NCBI RefSeq assembly: GCF_022369515.1
Contig: NZ_CP059724.1
Location: 6,572,001-6,636,000, forward strand
From: Paenibacillus sp. 19GGS1-52
Lineage (GTDB): Bacteria > Bacillota > Bacilli > Paenibacillales > Paenibacillaceae
Length of the DNA: 64,000 bases
Reading direction: 5' to 3'
Shown: positions 61,110 to 64,000 of the stretch, piece after piece
Numbering within the stretch: the stretch's first letter is position 1
How the letters are laid out: the number at the start of each line of letters is the position of its first letter
The notes under the pieces: model-generated
Database searches by the model: none
What the model was told of the DNA's origin: nothing
The model's input: the letters and a program-made list of their open reading frames with translations, nothing else
Position numbers and translations under genes: made by a program

Positions 61110-62141
61110 ATGCAACTGCAAAAAATATTTAATACCGAAGCACCCAACCAAAGTACACGCATCATCGACGGCGAATGCTCAGGGATATTGAACTGGAATG
61201 ATATCCGCATGCCGCATATGTATAAGCTGTACAAGGTGCTGCTGCTGAACCACTGGATCGCGGATGAGATTCCGATGTCCAAGGATGCCCAGCAGTTTCC
61301 GCTGCTGGATGCGGAAGAGCAACGCGTGTTCAAGATTAATATCTCACTGTTAGCTGTACTGGATTCGATGCAGACGATGTTCGTCGGCGATGTGAAGCGT
61401 TATTTTACCGACTCTTCCCTGGAAGCTATCTCAGCCATCATTGGGCAGCAGGAAGTGGTGCATAACCAATCCTATTCCTATGTCCTGTCCTCGATCGTAT
61501 CGGATAGCGAGCAGAAGGAGATTTTTGAATATTGGAAAAAAGATCCGGTGCTCTTGGAGCGCAATCAGTTCATCTCCGATATTTATCAGGAGTTCCGTGA
61601 CAATCCGACCCGACAGACCTTTTTCCATGCGCTGGTGGCTGATCTTATTCTGGAGGGAATCTTTTTCTACAGCACCTTTGCCTTCTTCTATAATCTGGCC
61701 CGTGACCAAAAAATGATGTCCACCAGCCAGATGATCTCTTATATTCAGCGTGACGAGAACCAGCATTGCTACTTTTTTGCCGAGGTATTCAAGCAGTTGC
61801 TTGTCGATTGCCCGGAACTGAACACTAAAGAGAACATGGATTATGTCTACCGGACTATCGACCGTGCGGTCGAACTGGAAACCAACTGGGGCCACTATAC
61901 GCTCACCAATGTGCGCGGCATTGATATGAACGAGCTCAGCGACTACATCAAATATACGGCGAACAAACGCCTGACGCTGATGGGTATGGAAAAAGCTTAT
62001 ACCGGTGTGGACGTCAATTGCATGCCGTGGATCAAGCCTTTCTCGGACGATGCGCTGAACTCCACCAAAACCGACTTCTTCGAAGCCAAGTCCCGCAACT
62101 ACGGTAAGGTGGGCGAAGATAACGGGTTCGACGATTTGTAA
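61110..62141 (+). CDS. nrdB: Class I ribonucleotide reductase beta subunit
   Basis: 343 aa, ATG with aaggagtgag. The di-iron ligands fit the family: D85, E115, H118, E182, E216 and H219, with Y122 as the likely radical tyrosine (QQEVVHNQSYSYV), the same numbering as in E. coli NrdB for E115, H118 and Y122. C-terminal GEDNGFDDL end binds the alpha subunit. It follows nrdA with a 230-bp gap that holds a palindromic repeat. Confidence 0.92.
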   Translation: MQLQKIFNTEAPNQSTRIIDGECSGILNWNDIRMPHMYKLYKVLLLNHWIADEIPMSKDAQQFPLLDAEEQRVFKINISLLAVLDSMQTMFVGDVKRYFTDSSLEAISAIIGQQEVVHNQSYSYVLSSIVSDSEQKEIFEYWKKDPVLLERNQFISDIYQEFRDNPTRQTFFHALVADLILEGIFFYSTFAFFYNLARDQKMMSTSQMISYIQRDENQHCYFFAEVFKQLLVDCPELNTKENMDYVYRTIDRAVELETNWGHYTLTNVRGIDMNELSDYIKYTANKRLTLMGMEKAYTGVDVNCMPWIKPFSDDALNSTKTDFFEAKSRNYGKVGEDNGFDDL

Positions 62142-62168
62142 GAGCTGGACTAATCTCATAACCTGTTC

Positions 62169-62216
62169 AAAAAAAGAGGCCATTCTCTACGCTTAGCGTG
62201 GGAATGACCTCTTTTT
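62169..62216 (+). terminator. Terminator of the nrd cluster
   Basis: AAAAAGAGG and CCTCTTTTT arms around an inner CATTC/GAATG and CGCTTAGCG stem, 28 bp after nrdB. Confidence 0.85.
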
Positions 62217-62385
62217 GCTGTCGTGCTGTCGGATGAGAAAGCGTGGATTAACAATTTGACTGCAAAAAGTACAATAGAATAGTTCTATTTTCTCGCAAAA
62301 AGACATAACGCTGAATTCTGTTGTACAAAATACATTAGAATGGTTTGAGAACCCCACACTCTATCCATTATCGCAGATTACGGAT

Positions 62386-62949
62386 TCAGAGTTGCTTAGC
62401 CTGCACCTTACGCGCCACCTTATGGTTGGTTTCTTCAGCAAGCTCTTCCAGCACCTCGTTCAGACGCAGCTTCAATTCTTCCACTAGCTCGACTTCACCT
62501 TGATCGTTCCGGACAGCCTGTGAATCCACTGCATATACGCCGCTCAAAATATGACGCGCGCCCAGCACGGACAACACCGGCTTCAGCGCGTAATCAATGG
62601 AGAGAAGATGAGCTAAGCTGCCGCCCATGAAGAGAGGAAGCACGATTTTGCCGGCCAGTCCTTTTTGCGGCACCAGATCGAGGAAGGTCTTCAGCACACC
62701 TGTATAGGACGCTTTATAAACGGGGCTGACCACGATTACCGCATCTGCTTCGGCCACAAGACCATTTGCTTTGACGATCGACTCGCTCTCAAACTTGGTA
62801 TGAATTAAATCCTCTGCTGGCAGCTCTGCGACATTAATGCGCTCTACCTCAAAGCCGCGCTGTCTTAAGCTGGCCTCCGCATATTCGATGACTGCATTGA
62901 TGCGTGACACCAGGGATGGCGTTCCGTTAATGACTACAATTTTGGCCAC
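62386..62949 (-). CDS. NADPH-dependent FMN reductase, SsuE-like
   Basis: 187 aa from a GTG at 62949. Flavodoxin-like with INGTPSLVSRINAVIEYAEASL and a loop SPVYKASYTGVLKTFLDLVP at about 90-110, the SsuE flavin-binding pattern. SsuE-type enzymes supply reduced FMN to alkanesulfonate monooxygenase. No monooxygenase gene lies nearby, so the partner is unknown. Confidence 0.8.
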   Translation of the reverse strand: MAKIVVINGTPSLVSRINAVIEYAEASLRQRGFEVERINVAELPAEDLIHTKFESESIVKANGLVAEADAVIVVSPVYKASYTGVLKTFLDLVPQKGLAGKIVLPLFMGGSLAHLLSIDYALKPVLSVLGARHILSGVYAVDSQAVRNDQGEVELVEELKLRLNEVLEELAEETNHKVARKVQAKQL

Positions 62950-63149
62950 TTCTACACCTCTTCCGTCCGGTTAACAGTCAACGCTGTTAATTCCGACTAA
63001 AATACTTTAAATTAGTTATAATCCTAACAAAAGAAGCTCATTATTGTCAAACTAACCTTTGCTGATAAAGGTTAGTGGGTGCTTATGATTATCGTGCGCC
63101 TGCCCCTTGCACTTGCCACTTTCTTGCGCTATACTAAGCAACAATATTA

Positions 63150-63349
63150 CATCCCGATCAAGCCAATGAACGGCATCCAACCGTGAGGCGTCTGCGACCG
63201 GAGCAGCTGCTCCCTAAGTTTACCGGGTTTCGCCCGTTATAGCGATGACCAAAGAGGATCGATTTCATGCGTAGTTTATGCGAAATCGGTCAACCTGGGT
63301 GGCACCGCGAGCTGACGCTCCTCGTCCCATGGATGAGGGCGTTTTTTGC
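63150..63349 (+). promoter_or_regulatory. T-box leader of serS
   Basis: The conserved T-box sequence ctgggtggcaccgcg spans about 63296-63310 and is followed by a terminator hairpin ACGCTCCTCGTCC/GGATGAGGGCGT with six T. T-box leaders sense uncharged tRNA and turn on the synthetase gene. The specifier codon in stem I was not fixed by eye. Confidence 0.85.
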
Positions 63350-63380
63350 ATTTTTTTAAGACAAAAGGAGCGAAACGCGG

Positions 63381-64000
63381 ATGCTGGACATGAACTGGAT
63401 CAGGGACAATGAGGAAATCGTTAGAAAGACGGCGAAGTGGAAACAGGTGGATTTCCCGCTGGATGAGCTGCTGGAATGGGATGACAAACGGCGGAAGCTG
63501 CGCCAGGAAACGGAAGAACACAGAGCTGCGCGGAATGGGCTGACCAAAGAGGTTGAATTGTACCTGCGGCAGGGTGAGGCTACAGCGGGCGAGGCCGCGA
63601 AAGAACAGGTGCGGGAGATTAACCGCCGTTTAGACATACTGGAGGTTCATCTGGCCGCGGCGGACAGCCGAGTTGCCGAGCTGCTGCTGCTGGCGCCTAA
63701 TCCGATATCGCCGGATACCCCCATCGGCCGCGATGATAGCGAGAATGTGGAGCTGCGGCAGCAAGGAGCAGTCCCGGAATTTGGCTTCGCGCCGCGCGAC
63801 CATGTAACCTTGGGCGAGCTGCACGATATCATCGATATTCCGCGCGGCGTCAAGGCAGGTGGCCCCCGCAGCTATGTCCTCAAGGGAGCCGGCCTTTACC
63901 TGCACCTCGCCGTGCAGCGGCTGGCGTTGGATGTACTGGCAGCACGCGGTTTCAGCGTGATGGATGTACCGGTGATCGTCCGCCCAGAATCGCTGGTGCG
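63381..64000 (+). CDS. serS: Seryl-tRNA synthetase (3' end cut by window)
   Basis: ATG at 63381 with aaaggagcg. Reading MLDMNWIRDNEEIVRKTAKW, a SerRS N-terminal coiled-coil arm (EVELYLRQGEATAGEAAKEQVREINRRLDI) and then the start of the class II core (HVTLGELHDIIDIPRGVKAGGPRSYVLKGAG). It attaches serine to tRNA-Ser. It continues past the right edge. The form differs from the common serS N-terminus, so a second serS copy elsewhere is possible. Confidence 0.85.
   Translation, partial: MLDMNWIRDNEEIVRKTAKWKQVDFPLDELLEWDDKRRKLRQETEEHRAARNGLTKEVELYLRQGEATAGEAAKEQVREINRRLDILEVHLAAADSRVAELLLLAPNPISPDTPIGRDDSENVELRQQGAVPEFGFAPRDHVTLGELHDIIDIPRGVKAGGPRSYVLKGAGLYLHLAVQRLALDVLAARGFSVMDVPVIVRPESLV

Noticed and set aside
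61431..62183. Minus-strand frame opposite nrdB
   Set aside because: nrdB has all metal ligands; the opposite frame has no recognisable features.

Overview
The window looks like a Paenibacillus-type (Bacillota) chromosome carrying most of one large integrative and conjugative element (ICE). Support for this host comes from ggagg-type ribosome sites with frequent TTG/GTG starts, a T-box leader before serS, a SpoIISA-type toxin, a cobalamin riboswitch before ribonucleotide reductase genes, and an ICEBs1-like int-immA-immR switch. The organism itself is an inference.

Layout. (1) 1-53,610 is the element. It abuts the 3' end of a tRNA-Thr(CGT) gene at 53,628-53,699 and runs off the left edge, so its other end is not visible. 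Nearly all genes are on the minus strand. From the tRNA inwards: integrase, ImmA-type protease and ImmR-type repressor (plus strand, 50.9-53.5 kb); a divergent XRE regulator and an excisionase-like gene; a phage-like early region (40-50 kb) with a Rha regulator, a replication protein, a DUF6906-like gene, a C5-cytosine and an N6-adenine DNA methyltransferase, small unknown genes and an ArpU-like regulator; a low-GC cargo block (35.3-39.7 kb) with a SpoIISA-like toxin-antitoxin locus and an unrecognised two-gene membrane/cytosolic operon; a conjugation operon (21.9-34.4 kb: CpaE-like, YdjM-like, small membrane proteins, VirB6-like, PrgI/ParA-like, VirB4, M23 hydrolase, FtsK-type coupling protein); a secreted DNRLRE/YD protein and an RHS polymorphic toxin with a Hint domain, a colicin E5-like C-terminus and a SUKH immunity gene (11.8-21.4 kb); and a Tad/Flp-type pilus operon that continues into WxL, DUF916 and RCC1-like surface proteins (1-11.2 kb). 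No relaxase was recognised.

(2) 53.7-64 kb is chromosome: a sugar phosphate isomerase-like gene, a YqgV-like thiamine-binding protein, a nrdD-nrdG-nrdA-nrdB cluster under a cobalamin riboswitch, NrdR boxes and a periodic TGTGGA array, an FMN reductase and a T-box-controlled serS cut by the right edge.

How it fits together. ImmR/ImmA/Xis/Int would control excision. The replication gene carries ten repeats with a 20-bp spacing inside its own coding sequence, and a separate family of eleven 22-bp palindromes is spread over the neighbouring 3 kb. Both look like DNA-binding arrays for replication or control. The conjugation operon supplies a minimal Gram-positive type IV secretion machine. The Tad pilus plus peptidoglycan-binding WxL proteins may give the donor an extra attachment apparatus. 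That combination and the unrecognised cargo operon are the best candidates for undescribed biology. All assignments are from reading the sequence, without database searches.
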